From Typha latifolia (taxonomy: Eukaryota > Streptophyta > Magnoliopsida > Poales > Typhaceae): 64,000 nt of DNA. The notes below the pieces were generated by a model. The model ran no database searches. It was given only the letters and a program-made list of their open reading frames with translations, and was not told the origin of the DNA. Location of the stretch: NCBI GenBank assembly GCA_019914945.1, contig CM034108.1:2862001-2926000 (forward strand), written 5' to 3'. Numbering within the stretch: the stretch's first letter is position 1; the number at the start of each line of letters is the position of its first letter. Shown here in pieces: positions 37,302 through 57,885 of the stretch. The translations under genes were made by a program, and so were the position numbers.

Positions 37302-37877
37302 ATTTATTTACTTATTTATCTATTTGAATGATAAGCTGGATTCAGCTGTGCCTATCCCTTAGGCAGGGATGAGGCACTGACAACAATAAGGTTACATAAC
37401 TAGGATGGGATGGAATTCGAAGGTCCCAACCTAACTAAGCTGCCTTGTTACCATCGCGTTTAACATGTGACAAACGATGATTTACAAAAGAGCTAAGTAA
37501 GACTCTACACTCAGTAACTACAACCCTTAGCCACCAAGGGCAGCTAACTCCCTGGAGTCAGTCTAGACCTCTACCCTATTGTATCCCACCACAGCCCGCA
37601 GCCCGCAGCCCAAGTTTAAGAGCTTTCCCTTCAGCTCATAACGCTGACTCTCCAACAGTCGGTTCGCAGGCCACTGCTAATAGAGCCCCATGAGAATCCC
37701 TTATTACTACCCTGACACCGCCTTGGTGCTCTGCGTAGAATAGGCTCCGTCTACATTCACCTTGACCCAGTCCTCAGCCGGGTGGACCCACGAGGCTTCG
37801 TCGTGCCTGGTTGGCCTGACCGTCGAATTAGATGGGCCGGCATAGTCCTTTGTTAGCTGCACTGCTTGGCGCACAAT
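37302..37877 (-). mobile_element. 5'-truncated LINE fragment A (RNase H domain, degenerate)
   Basis: Flanked by 17-bp direct repeats ATTTACCAAATAGATTT at 37285-37301 and 37878-37894. Read on the minus strand it encodes a decayed LINE-type RNase H domain: WVHPAEDWVKVNVDGAYS, then a frameshifted VVIRDSHGALLAVACEPT, with later stops. It ends at low coordinates in a (TAAA)n-like tail (37302-37330). Target duplication, A-rich tail and 5' truncation are the marks of target-primed reverse transcription. Confidence 0.8.
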
Positions 37878-37894
37878 ATTTACCAAATAGATTT

Positions 37895-38193
37895 TTTTTT
37901 GAGAAAAGTAGAGCTTGTATTGGCTTAAGAAAAGATTTGTCTCCTCCCCCTGGTGACTAGGAGTAGGAGTCTACAACCAACAAGTTACATAACTCTGGGA
38001 AAAGGGCCTTCTGGCCCAATTACAGATTTCATGGTTTTCCTTTTTCCCCGGTGGGTTGCCCAATCAACCACCTTGTTACAACTTCTATCAATATGGAATA
38101 CCTGAACATTCCCTAATCCCTTAATCTGCTCGAGACTCTCATGGACAAGGTTTCCTCACCCTGGACAAGGTATCTTGCTTCTTATAATGCTAT
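37895..38193 (-). mobile_element. 5'-truncated LINE fragment B (3' end with A tail)
   Basis: Minus-strand fragment starting in the end of an RNase H domain (VFHIDRSCNKVVDWATHRGK), then a 3' UTR and an A tail seen as the T run at 37892-37900. The far side carries ACTAAATAGATTT (38194-38206), almost the same as ACCAAATAGATTT on the near side (37882-37894), so this too has a target duplication. Confidence 0.72.
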
Positions 38194-38493
38194 ACTAAAT
38201 AGATTTCAGCACAGATTGACAGCAAAGTTATTAGAAATAAAGGGAAGATCTCCTCAAAGTATTCATGGATGAAACTAACGCCACGACATTCAAGCATAAT
38301 CATTTAAACATGATTACTATATATTTCGGTGATACTTTATTATGATAATAACTCAATTCCATACTTCAGCACTGAGCTGAAACCTACCTAGTTATTTATT
38401 ATTCAGCTTTGGTTACAGCCCTTTGATATCTAACAGTAAACTAGACAGCTTTCCTCCTTTTTATTTTGCATTTGACAATCAACAGTCTCATAA

Positions 38494-41400
38494 TTATCCT
38501 TCGCTGTGTCTAGAATTGTTCATTTCCAAGCCTAGCAATCTTCGGCTAATGTCAGGGAGGTGATTAGTTGGCTTGGAAGCCACGGGTGGTAGACGAGCAT
38601 TTCGGCTCTTGGATTGCTTTGAGGAGCTTGTAGCACCAATTGTCAAACCGCGGTTAGATGATGAGGAAGCAGCTGCAGTGAGATGTTTCCTTCGCAAGAA
38701 TTTAGCTTCTGATCTCTCGCCACGATCAAACTGATGAGAGGAAGAATTCCGTGGACGGTCTGAAACTTCTCTCGGTCCATTTGCTTTGATAGATTGCTTA
38801 TTATAACGAACAAGATGTGGCAAAAGGCTTAACAGGTACTTTTTCAGTTGTTCATCTCCAACATTCTTCTGGGCAGGATTACCTTCAAGAATAATTACTT
38901 GCAAAGAAGCATAATTGGCAGCCAGTTGACCGAGACCTTTCGAAGTCGATATCTTGTTCGAGTGCAGGTCAAAAATGTGCAGTTTGAGAAGACGGTGGAG
39001 GCCTTCGATCTCACTGATCTTGTTGCCAGCCAAGTACAACTCCTTCAAAGATGAACAAGAAGCCAAACCTTCACAAGATAGAAACATTGCGTTAATGGAA
39101 GATAAAGGAAAAAAAATATCTCTAAAGATTTGCTTCTGTGTTTCTGTTCATACTTATTTGTTCCTTCAAGTGTCAGGTAAATGCAGAGATAATCACCATT
39201 AACCTTTATGTTCTATGATATAAAGTAAATAACAATGTGCGTGGGATAACTGCAAATCTTTTGCATGACAATATTGCCGTGATTCTTTTATTTCGTGTAT
39301 ATGATCCTTCATAGTTTAAAAAGCTACAATTACCATTCAGTCTGATGCCATATGTTTTGTACTCTGGCTCCTGAAAACTACTAGTCTACTACTCAGATAT
39401 TTGAAAAGCATGGAAATCAATAGCAACTATAAGCACCATGAATCATAGAGAACTGCAAAACTGAGACTAAAGAAGAAAGTTTCACGATCAATGGCACAAT
39501 TGATGCAGCTACTCAAGTGAAAACAAAAACATGCATGCTAATATCAGAATTTTGAATGTACTGTCTTCTAATATTCTGCTTCCACCCATTGTATGATCAA
39601 AATAAAGTTCCTGAAAAGGGTATATACTTCAGATAATTGATATGATTGATGATACTGTCGTAGCGAATAACTGCTAGCCATGACAAGCAATTACATGAAT
39701 GTACATGAAAAATGTAATAGAAAATACAGTTTCAGCTCGACGACAAAGACAACAACAGAGAGAAAAAAAAGAAAAAGAAAACATAGGAAGTCATAAATTC
39801 TAATATCAATACCATGGCCGATTCTAGATATCCTGTTGTAACTCAAGTCCAGCACACGAAGACGTGTCAGATCTTTAAGGCCTTCAATGACTGAGATATT
39901 ATTTTTAGACAGATTTAACTTGCGAAGACCTTTTGGAAGAGTTCCTGCAGTTATTCGGACTAGACAAAAAGTGAGAGAATAGTTACTAATTTAAACCATT
40001 AATTGTGATAACCACGTAAAGAAGAATAGCGGTATGAAAACTCTGTAAAAGTAGTAATGAACCAACAAATGATGCATACCTATAGAATTTCCTGATAAGC
40101 TTAACACCCTTAAACCAACAAATGCACCAAGAATTGGGATTGCAACCAAACCAAGATTTGATAACTGTGCTGATGAAGACGAAACATTCAAGTTTGAGAT
40201 ATAGTTGTAAGCTAGTTCCATGCCATGAATACTTCTGGAATCAAGCTTCATAGTGGAAGAACTGGCTAGTATTGACTGAGGTTCTCTCTTGGGAGCAGAA
40301 CTGGAGCTTTCTCCCACTTCTTCCACAATTATACCATTTTGTATATCAATTTGGTTGATCCAATCATTTATCCTCTTGACATTAAATTCCTCAGGAGTCA
40401 GTTCATCACAAAATTGGAAAAGAGATTCCCGCTGAAGAAGGTTTTGATCAAATTCCACACCACCACTTTCAGGTTCTCTCAAGTCAACTGCTTGACAGAC
40501 ATAGGGCGAAACATATTCATCAACTAACTGATTCTGGCATTCAGAATTTTCAATCCAGCATGTGTCATCTCTCTCCTGATCTGTCACTCTATTAAACCCA
40601 GTACTGGTACTAGAATGCTGGTACTCTTCTCCTGAATCCAAACAGCATGGTGAATGCTTTCCATCAATCGACTGATTCTCACACCTAGACTCATTCCAGT
40701 GTTTACCATCTTGATCTTCATCTCCAACTTCATTATGCCCACTACTTCTGCTGGATCTTATGGGTTCTTCTTCGGGGTCTGCATGACCCGGTAGTAAACC
40801 TTTTACATTGAAATCAAATACTTGAGGAACACTATGAGAATATGATGCAGCTACGTGTGAGAGTTCTCCTTCACAATCTAAAAAATCAACCTTGCCTCCA
40901 GGCATAGAGAACGAATTCTCAAAGGATCTGGAATGAGGCCTTGGATCTTCAATTGAATCAGCACTATACATTCTCAGGTTCATAGATTGTGATCTTGCAA
41001 TCGTAGGTTCGACATTTGACGAGAGATTTTCGGAGTTAAAAACAAGGTTAGCGAACAGCTGATCATCACTATCATGTCCTTCACCAGAGTGTCTGAAACT
41101 CCCAACAGGATTGGCATTTCCTTGATACTGACAGTAGGAATTGATTAGGGGGTCCTTCTGGTCATATAATTCACCTGAGCTAGTGATTTTTAAGGGACCT
41201 TCAACTCCATTAATGTCCATGTGGTGCAAATAATGTAACGAAAATCCTTGATCTAACTCATCATCCTTAGTAACATCATCAGAAGTGAAACCTCTCTCAT
41301 TTGAAAGCATATTCCCCAGAGAGTGGCTTTTCTTAAGATTTGCCATCTGGAGAAACATTTTACTATCATCAAGACGAAAATTACTATTTAAATCTTCTGA

Positions 41401-41735
41401 TTTCCAACAATCTTGATGAGAAGATGGACTTGCATTCTGCTGAACACTAAGAGCTGAGTGGTTATTTTGGTGTGTCTTTGGATTGGAACTTGCAGATCCT
41501 ATAGAGGACTCCATTACTTGATCTCTAGAAGTTACTTGTGGAACAAACTGCAAAGCTCCACCTGAGTGTTGAATAACCTTCTGAAAGGACAGGAATCCTT
41601 TTTTCAGCTATAAGATTCAGAATCACAAATTATTAAGAGATGAAAAAAACAATCAACAATCTATAGTAAACCGAGTTTTCTAACCTTCGATTTGTGGTGA
41701 CGAGTAGACGGGGAAAAGCAAGAAAACTTAACCAT
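38494..41735 (-). CDS. Leucine-rich-repeat protein, 'outer arm dynein light chain 1'-like
   Basis: Four coding exons on the minus strand: 41685-41735, 40080-41580, 39813-39959 and 38494-39068, 2274 bases, 757 residues, phases consistent. The start MVKFSCFSPSTRHHKSKK matches the short basic N-terminus of a plant LRR family annotated as outer arm dynein light chain 1 proteins (At1g78230/At4g03260 type, from memory). Residues about 30-480 are acidic, Ser-rich and probably disordered. Then come SDS22-like LRRs: LVAIPILGAFVGLRVLSLSG, LPKGLRKLNLSKNNISVIEG, LTRLRVLDLSYNRISRIGHG, SSLKELYLAGNKISEIEGLH and LLKLHIFDLHSNKI. An LRR cap and a basic Ser-rich tail follow. Higher plants lack flagellar dynein, so the annotation name does not describe its job; protein scaffolding is an inference. 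A TATA-like tatatata at 43033-43040 and UTR splice sites suggest a spliced leader of over 1 kb. Confidence 0.9.
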
Positions 41736-43050
41736 TACACTCGAATAGGGGAGCAAGATTCAACTGCTTGTGAAGTGCAACGTCGAGAAGCTTTACTTTG
41801 GGCTTTTATCAGCACACAATACGTAATTCTGCAAAGATATAGAAGAATGGATGTGTAGAACTACTGTACCATGAGAATCGAAATCTTAGCCACAGTGGAC
41901 CTCAGCCATAATCAAGAAAAAGGCCCTCCAAGCCATCGCACAATCTCCAAACGTAGCAGGAATTTAGTCCACAGCCCAAGAATAATCTGGCCGCTCGATC
42001 ACCATGACCCCACACCCACTTAGAGGTGCGAGATGTATATGACCTTCGTATGGCGGCCAGAGTGAAAGAAAGCTTCTATAAACTAGATAGATCCGACTTC
42101 AGATGCATAGATCAGATGGAATCCTGCAAAAAATTTCAGAGTCAAAGGATCACAATCAGGTAGAACTATGAAAACTGTTATATTAAGATAGATTATATCA
42201 TCAAGCATTCTGAAATATAGTTCTCAGAGAAGAACAACAACCTAAAGTTTGCACAAGACTTAAAGTACAATTAGCAAGATCGAATATTCGATCCACCAAA
42301 TGTTACAATCTTCATTCCGAGGGTCTCTCTTGACACATTTGTCTTGGATTGCTAGAGGTTTGGCTTTATGATGGCAAATAATCCTAATATCATCCCTGAC
42401 CATCACTTTTTTCCATGACTTTATTAGAGTACTTTTACTGTCAATTTACAATCTCGGGCATGCAATATTGGTATGCATGGTTAATAGTGTAGACATTGCA
42501 ATTCCCAAGACAAGGAATATCTAAAAAATCTTTGTAACGAAATAATCTTAGCACACGTTCAAGGTCCCTGTCTCGATAAGCAATTTCGCACCAAACAAGA
42601 ACAAAAAGAACAACAGAAAGAAAGAATCTTTACCCATCTCTGCAATAAGCAGAGGAACCCATCAAGAACCCAGTAGATGAAACTATCAACAGAAATCAAT
42701 AGTTAAAAAATAAAAAATAAAATCTAAATTTTGACAGAGCCGATCAGTTTTACATCAAAAAGAAAACGACCAAGATCGAAAAAAGAGTTCTTTTCCCTAT
42801 TCTAGTCAAGAAAGTAGAAACTTATCAAGTACCCAATGGAGTTCAGGCCTTTAGTAGACAATCGACCACCAAAACTCCATTAGAACCAATAAATGAAGAA
42901 GAAAGAACAGGGCGGCGAAGAGACGAACCTGCTCTCCGTTGCACGGAGATATGCCGACGTTGAATAGATTGAAGAATGGAAGAGCTCTTTGATCGACCGT
43001 TTGAACCTTCGAATGAAAGACGAAGAGGGGATGGGTATATATAATGTGGG
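41736..43050 (-). promoter_or_regulatory. Spliced 5' UTR and core promoter of the LRR gene
   Basis: Minus strand: TATA-like ATTATATATACC near 43031-43041, a first leader exon ending at the donor gagcag/gttcgt (42928), and a strong acceptor ttttttgcag near 42124 opening a second leader exon. The short frames at 42843-43097 lie in or near the leader and show no domain. Inferred from consensus sites only. Confidence 0.45.
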
Positions 43051-45445
43051 GGAGGCTTGGTGTGCGATTTGAACATGCATGAACGAGCAACTTCCAACTC
43101 TAAAATATCTCTAAATACACCCTATAATTTATTATTATTATTATTATTCACACCCTACTAAACAAATTATTTATAATTTAACTTTTATATTTTATTTTTA
43201 TTACTCTAAGAAATAGAGAATATTTTGTTGCTCTTGAAAATAAAATAAAAAAATTAAAAATATCTAAAATAATCCTTACTTTATTTTAAAATCTGATTCC
43301 TCTTCTATTTTATAAAAAAAAAAATACTCAAGGTATTAACATCATTTTATATCTATAGTTAATTTAACTAGAGACATTATACTTTGCAAGCAAAATATTT
43401 ATATAGTAGAGCGTGAACGGTAATAAGAACAAAATATATGATATTTTTAATATATTTTTCAAAGATATATTTTACTCAATTCCGCTGTTGTTTGGAGTAA
43501 TTAAGTTGCAATATCTTGCTTGATTCGAATGAATTTGATCGATTCGGTAATTATAATTAAATCATATATTTATTTGATTGTTATGAATTTTTAGGCAATA
43601 AGACTCATTGTGTAGATTTTAACATATATCAGACCAAGTAAATCGTCTATATGCTGACGCATCAAAGCACATAATCAATCATATTGTACACGTTAACTAC
43701 GTCGGATATTTAACATTCTTGATGTGTTAGTGTGTGTCAGATAGTCTGTTCGCACTGACCCCATAATGGAGGACAGGAGTAGACTACATCAAATCCGCGC
43801 TCTATGTGAGAATAATCTTGCTTTATGGCTTTTCATATTTTCAGTTACTTTAAATTGAAGTTCATACATAAATGACTTTTAATCATGTTGTGGAGATAAA
43901 TGGCAACTCCTTATACATGGTAGATCTCCAAGATCAGCTGCAAAGATAAGCCACTCCAATTCTAAAAGAACATAAAATAAACTTTATCTTCTTTTAGAAA
44001 ATAAACTTTATTTATAATGGGCATTAAAAAATGTTCTGTCCTATGATGCCTTAGAGGTGTGCACACGAGAATAGTATAAAATCTTGGGCATGCCTTAGAA
44101 AGAATGCCCTTCTATGTGCACCACAAGGGTCTTGTTGTAAGCCAATCTTTAGGGAATCAAATTGGAGTACTTTTTCTCCTTTTCAGAGTAGCACTTTGGG
44201 CCAATCTTTTTAGATTGTGAAAATTAAAGTGATGAAGAATGGCTCCCAATGCCAAGATAATTAAACCAATTACAGTTCATGAAGGTCTTCAATTAAGTTA
44301 TAACATTGGCCAAATAAAGAATGGGGATTTTTTGTTGTCTTATGAAACCATCTATTTTGAATTATTTGATCTCTTTCTTCTCTCTGTGGCAAGATATGGT
44401 TGGGTATTTGGAAATTAACAAGTGGAAAGCAGGCAGAGCACTTAATAGTGCACACTACACACTCACCAAGTTTCACTGGTTAGAAGTCTTAGTTAGCAGA
44501 AAAAACATAATTAGGTAATGAGTTTTGATACTATATTTCACCTTGTATAGGGATTACTTGGCAAAATCTTAAAACTCAATCCAATTTAATAGTTTAAAAA
44601 ATTTGGTAAAAAGACTTAATTATGTTCACATAAGTATTTTGTTTTGAAGATAGTAGAAGTCATTTTATAATGAAAAATATTATTGCTAATGAAATATCAT
44701 TATTGTTGGATAAAAAATTTAACGGTTGTAATTTAATTTAGAGCACACGAGGATTAAAGGCTTAAATTTAAAATACACGCAATACTCAATACTTCTCCTT
44801 CGAATATCGAAATACTCACTCTTCGCAAGCCAGGGCGATCCCAATTACGGCTGCTCAGGCGAGCCCCATTGTGAGCCGGATAGTCTAATTCAACCCCGAA
44901 TAGTCGAGCTTTTAATCCTCCTGAACATCCAAACGTACCTAAAATTTAGTTCAATGGGAGCTTTATCATGAAAGAGAAGCTCGGTTCTCCTAGGGAAGAG
45001 AAGGGGATTGGGAGGAGATTATTGCATGATGCCTCTCTTCTGCCTATCCTCCAATGGAAGAGAAAGGAAAATAACATACAAGACTGCTGTTTTTCACATA
45101 AGGTGATTCCCGTAACCCTTGTCCTCTTCTTTGTCACATTAGAAGCAGAACCCATGTTTACAATTAATAATAGTTGTGAAAGTTGAGATCTTTTTGATTT
45201 CCCACTTGCTTTATCATAGGATTATGTATTCATTTACTTTGGTTGGTAATAATTGATAATATTTTCTATATTTTTTTTCATATCCTTACCAAAAGGAATC
45301 ACGTTCACACCTAGTGGAGCTTGGAGTCCACTAAAAATAAAAAGAATTCATTAACATCTTTAGGTTGTTCATTAGGCATTTCTTCTTTGTTCCTTCTCTC
45401 ACTCAAAGATTAAGTTTATAATCAATGAACACAAGTGAACTAGTA
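43051..45445. other. Intergenic region between LRR gene and receptor kinase pair
   Basis: AT-rich with no complete gene. A segment related to the first-exon region of the sulfotransferase gene lies at about 44970-45215 (separate entry). The rest shows nothing recognisable. Confidence 0.5.
44970..45215 (+). repeat. Duplicated relic of the sulfotransferase 5' exon region
   Basis: Parallels 57865-58110 in the same orientation: tatcctccaatggaagagaa / tatccttcaatggaagagaa, then gcagaacccatgtttacaat / gcaaaacccatgttttaaaa, then the exactly shared gttgtgaaagttgagatctt, then cttgctttatca/cttgctttatct. The coding part (MEDYAALQK in the intact gene) is not preserved, so this is a non-functional partial duplicate. 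Confidence 0.75.
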
Positions 45446-50251
<4,806 letters not shown>

Positions 50252-52477
50252 GACCTGATTGAAAAGCACTTGATGTATTACAAACACACGCAGTACCTAA
50301 ACTAAATATCTGAAGAACTTCATGTGGAACAGAGGAAACAGGAAGGAGAAAGTATAAGATGCATACCAATCTGCGGTCGGGAAAGAGCATAATTAATTTC
50401 TGAAATCCAACAATGGAAGATTAGACTTTGTCTCATTTTCTTGGTCAATCAACGGGAGCGTAAAAGTCTACCACCAATGCGGAATTCTTTCCACCATATG
50501 TCTGACTGTTTGCCTGGTGTTGTGACTTGTGAGGGGGGAAGGTTCTAAGAAAATATTGCAATTGCATACTTGGCAAACTTTTGATAGTAACTACAGAAAT
50601 TTACAGTTAACACCCTGTTTTTTACACTGTCCACTTTTAATATTTGCTTATTAAGTACTCTGTTTTATCGAATATGTGCCAAAAAAAAATACTTCGGATA
50701 ATAATAACACTATTTGAACAGATTTAAATATTCCGTCAATTACAAGCCACTATTTTTTAAAATATTAAAAAAAAAGCTTATTTTTTTCTTCCTTCTTATA
50801 AGGCACTGTGAGTTTTATGGTCTTCTCCATCCTAAAATCTCAAAGCAAGAGGGAACGGATCTAAATCTGACTAAAAATTAAAGTGAGTTAGTTCCCTCCG
50901 TCTCTTAGCTTGGGTAAGATATTTTTATTTTAGTTCGGGTATTTTGGGTTAAGTAAGGTATTTTAGTAATATTTTAAGTATAGTTAAGTTAATTAAAGAG
51001 TTTAGTTAAGTTTAATTAATAAAATTAACATAAGAGTATTTTCTATACATATTTGATAAAAAAGAGATTTTGATTTACAATATTAAAAATATAGGGTGTA
51101 AACTGTAAATAGGTAAACGTTCATGGTGTAAACCGAAAATAGGTAAAAATGCAGCGTGTTAAATGTAAACTTTCCTAAAGATAATCGTGGGAAACGTGCG
51201 AATTTCGATCGTATTATTGTACTTGTGGATCCTTTCTCCAAGGCTCTCTATGATGAAGCTCACGCAACCCCTAGGAGGGAAGGACTCGGAAGAGCAGCAC
51301 TCCTAGCAGGGGCTGCGCACACACGGAAAATCTATCATGAAATTACCAGTGGTATGCGTAGGAAATTGTATTGTTGATAGTTTACAGAAAAGAAGTAATT
51401 GATGTTGCATCCAAAGACAGCATTTATCAATTGATTAGTTTCCTTTGCCTCGTACAAATTTCAGATTTCTATACAGAAGAACAATGGCTACTTGTTCTTC
51501 CCAAGTTCAAGAACACTACTTTACGATGGAAGTTCAATTGTAATGGAGCAGAACGACAGAAAGCAAAAGGTTCTTTTATTAATATTGAAACATCTGGGGG
51601 GGATTTAATGTTGGAGAACGCCCTTTCCGTACTTCCCCTCAACTAAGTTCTAACCATTAATACCATTCCATTACCAAAATATCTTACTAGAAAGAATCAT
51701 ATCCAAACTAAGAGACTAAATGAGAAAGAGCATTAGAGTAAAAAAGAAAAACTCAATTTAAAATTTGGCCGAATTTAAGTTGCTCGTTGTTGCTTGGGAT
51801 TTAAGATTGAAAAAGATAATAAAACTCATTTGTGCCGTAAAGGAAAAAAAAAAATGAAAACAAATTATAGGCATTATTGATATTTTTAAAAAACAATTAT
51901 TTGCAGTGGAAGAAATATCCCCATCCTTCAAAGTATTATTATTTTTCCACATATTTGATAAAACGAAGGCTTGGCTTAATTTGTAAATTTTAAAAAATGC
52001 AGAGGGTAAACGACAGATATGTAAAAAGGCTAGATGCTAAATGCAAACTTCCATAGTTTTTTTTTTTTTTATCTAAGCGTACCTATCAAAATTTGCTAAG
52101 TATCAAATTGCAGTAATTTCCTTGATGCAGATTACGTTCCGGGATGATAAGAGAACATGAGTGAATTGTGTTTAGCCCCTCACAACATCACACAAACATA
52201 TGTGTGGTGGCAATTCAACTTTGTTAGTAAGTGAGTGGCATTAGTGCTAGATTTCTACACTCCCGTTGACTGACCTAGAAAATAAAACAAAAACTTATCC
52301 TCCATTGTTGAATTTCTTCTGATTCAGTGCTTCACAATGCTCCTTCCGTACCGCAGTTTGGTATGCATCTTATACTTTCTCCTTCAATGCTGTTTCCCTC
52401 TGTCCCACATGAAGTTCTTCACATATTTTTAGGTATTGAATGTGTTTGTAATAAATCAAGTGCCCTTCAATCAGATC
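50252..52477. promoter_or_regulatory. Shared divergent promoter region of the receptor kinase pair
   Basis: 2.2 kb between the two ATGs. The last 100 bp before each ATG are homologous (ccacatgaagttctt..., then tgtgtttgtaat and caagtgc), so each gene kept its own leader. The middle is AT-rich. 51361-51500 is a 3'-flank relic of a lost receptor-kinase copy (separate entry). The open frames 51156-51377 and 51371-51646 show no domain. Confidence 0.5.
51361..51500 (+). repeat. Receptor-kinase 3'-flank relic, copy A
   Basis: Matches 56028-56162, the region 190 bp downstream of the receptor kinase copy 2 stop, over about 135 bp (ggaaattgtattg, acagaaaagaagtaatt, attgattagtttcct, caaatttcagatttctatac). 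A third, inverted copy is at 60476-60607. Its position suggests the tail of a former additional + strand gene. Confidence 0.75.
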
Positions 52478-55837
<3,360 letters not shown>

Positions 55838-57885
55838 CACTACTTCAGTTGTTCTTACTTCTTTGCATATAAACATAATCTCTGAGTGAGAGCAAGAAGA
55901 AAGAAGAAATTTGCCTAATGAACTAACCGGCGTTGTTTGTGGACGTGATTCCTTTGATTTTGCATGAGACCCTGCAATTGCCATGTAATTACGGGACTTT
56001 GTAGTAACAACTGATCCAGGTTCAAATGGAAATTGTATTGATAATTTACAGAAAAGAAGTAATTGGTGTTGCATTCAAGACAGGATTTATCGATTGATTA
56101 GTTTCCTTGCCTTGTACAAATTTCAGATTTCTATACAGAGGTACAATGGCTTATTGTTCTTTCAAACTTTAACAAACTGAGAAAACTAACTTTGATACCA
56201 ATTTAATAAGGCTGGTCGAAGGATTGCAATCACATCAGCCATAGACAACAAAAAGGGTTCGGTTGGCTGCTATTTGGCTGCCCTGTGCACCAGACCCGGT
56301 GGGTGTGCACTTGACTGAAGCTGTTGGCTCGGTTTGGTTTCTAAAGATGATGCACATTGATTCTGGTGGGCGCGTATCGTCACAAGATGGTGATTTGGTG
56401 GTCCTATTATAGATGAGACATCTAAGGATTACAGGAAGATGTAGAGTGGATCGAGTGGTGTTTGGACTCAAAGTAAAGTCGTAAAAGGGTGTAGTTAGAT
56501 GATAGAATGATCCATGATTTAGATACGATAGATGATAAATGGATCAGGGCCAATATTTAATGTGGATAGTGGTGAAACATGGACAATAGAATGGTTGTGC
56601 AAGCCCAGAAAGTAGAGTGCCGTTTAAAGGAGAGGGTGGCGAGGTTAAGAAAATGACTTGCTAGAAGAGATAATAACAATCACGACCAAGAGGTGCAAAG
56701 TTTTAATTAATGCTACCCAAAAGGAAGCATCTGTTCGTTGTCAAATCTCGGCAGACAGGTATACTGTGGCGTTATAATAATTACGGTCGGCATTTTATTC
56801 TAAAGGTTTCATAAAATAGTGTTACGAATTATCTTTATTTAGTCTTATTTTGAGTGTTTGGTATGATCTTGTTTTGAGAAGGGAATAGTTAGAAGAGTTG
56901 AAAGACATGTCAATACACGAGATAATCGTGGTTTCTTTTCAAATAGGGGTCTAATTTACGCAAATTATAATCTACCTCATATAATTAATTTATGGGTCAC
57001 ATCTGCAAATATGTTATATACGATATTGCATGATAAATGAGAAAAGTGCACATCGTCCACGATAGGATACCATCTAACAATGGAGCGTCACATAGAATAT
57101 TGCAAGTATAGTCATCTTTATACTTAAAAAAAACTTTGAACCAATTCGTCTAGGAAATTAAAGTGACCCTAGTTTGCAATTTAGATGAAGATGAACCTGT
57201 TTTGACAAATAAAGCAAAGGTGGCATCTTTTGACGAAACTTCCAATTTGAGCACCATAAAAATAGCACTGAATCAAATTGTCAAATTCTTCTAGGTGTAA
57301 TTTCCTGGAATTCTTTTTAATAAACAGGTAAAATTTTCAATTTATTGGAAGGATAAGTAACAAGTTTCCAAACTTTTTTAAATGAACGGATTGAACCAGT
57401 TCCGGTGAAAATGATTCACTATCAAAGTCTCCGGTTCTTCACTTTAGACTTTAGTATTTTCCAAGTATATTGATATAAAAAGTACGTCTCATTGAGACAT
57501 GAAATTGTGAGAGCAAACTATCTTGTTTAGTCCAAAATTTCACATAGCAGACGAGCTTTTGTTAATTAAAAAAAAACTCTCTCTCTCTCTCTCCCGCTCG
57601 CAGCCAGCAAATAAATTTAATACGATTGTTCGAGGTGAGATTGCGGAGCTAGCGAAAAGGAGCGCCACCTCTATCCAAAGAAGAGAGAAGCCTAAAATAG
57701 CAAAGCAAACGGATTTGGTTTTGGTTGGTCATGTGGGTTTTCTGTGGGATTCCATGAGGAAAGGGCCGGAGCCCGGGTGCGGTTTGTGCTTGCTTGGGTG
57801 GATAAGAAGGGGGAGGAAGAAGAAGGATTAGGAGGAAGTTATAGGAGGGTAGCTGTGTTCTTGTTCATGCCCTTTTTATCCTTCA
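55838..57885. other. Receptor kinase 3' flank and sulfotransferase promoter
   Basis: Contains the 3'-flank segment 56028-56162 that recurs at 51361 and 60476. 56200-57500 shows no gene. The leader of the sulfotransferase gene probably starts near 57560, with a (CT)n run 57569-57591. Confidence 0.5.
56028..56162 (+). repeat. Receptor-kinase 3'-flank segment, copy B
   Basis: Located 190 bp after the copy 2 stop. Related to 51361-51500 (direct) and 60476-60607 (inverted). Confidence 0.75.

Larger units (their letters stand above)
35707..38493. other. USP 3' region and convergent spacer with transposon insertions
   Basis: Probable 3' UTR of the USP gene, perhaps with an intron 35741-36528 and a terminal exon near 36529-36700. 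It contains the foldback element 35845-36249 and the nested LINE fragments 37302-38193. 36700-37280 and 38210-38490 show nothing recognisable beyond the 3' UTR of the LRR gene. Confidence 0.5.

Noticed and set aside
37285..38206. Possible CRISPR-like or satellite array because a 13-17 bp sequence occurs three times
   Set aside because: The spacings differ, and the intervening sequences are LINE fragments with A-rich tails, so the repeats are target-site duplications.
51156..51646. Frames 51156-51377 and 51371-51646 between the receptor kinases
   Set aside because: The second overlaps the non-coding 3'-flank relic; neither shows a domain.
52436..52477. Upstream extension of receptor kinase copy 2 (start before 52478)
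   Set aside because: The extension has no ATG (it would begin TTG); the ATG at 52478 leads straight into a signal peptide. The same holds for copy 1 upstream of 50251.
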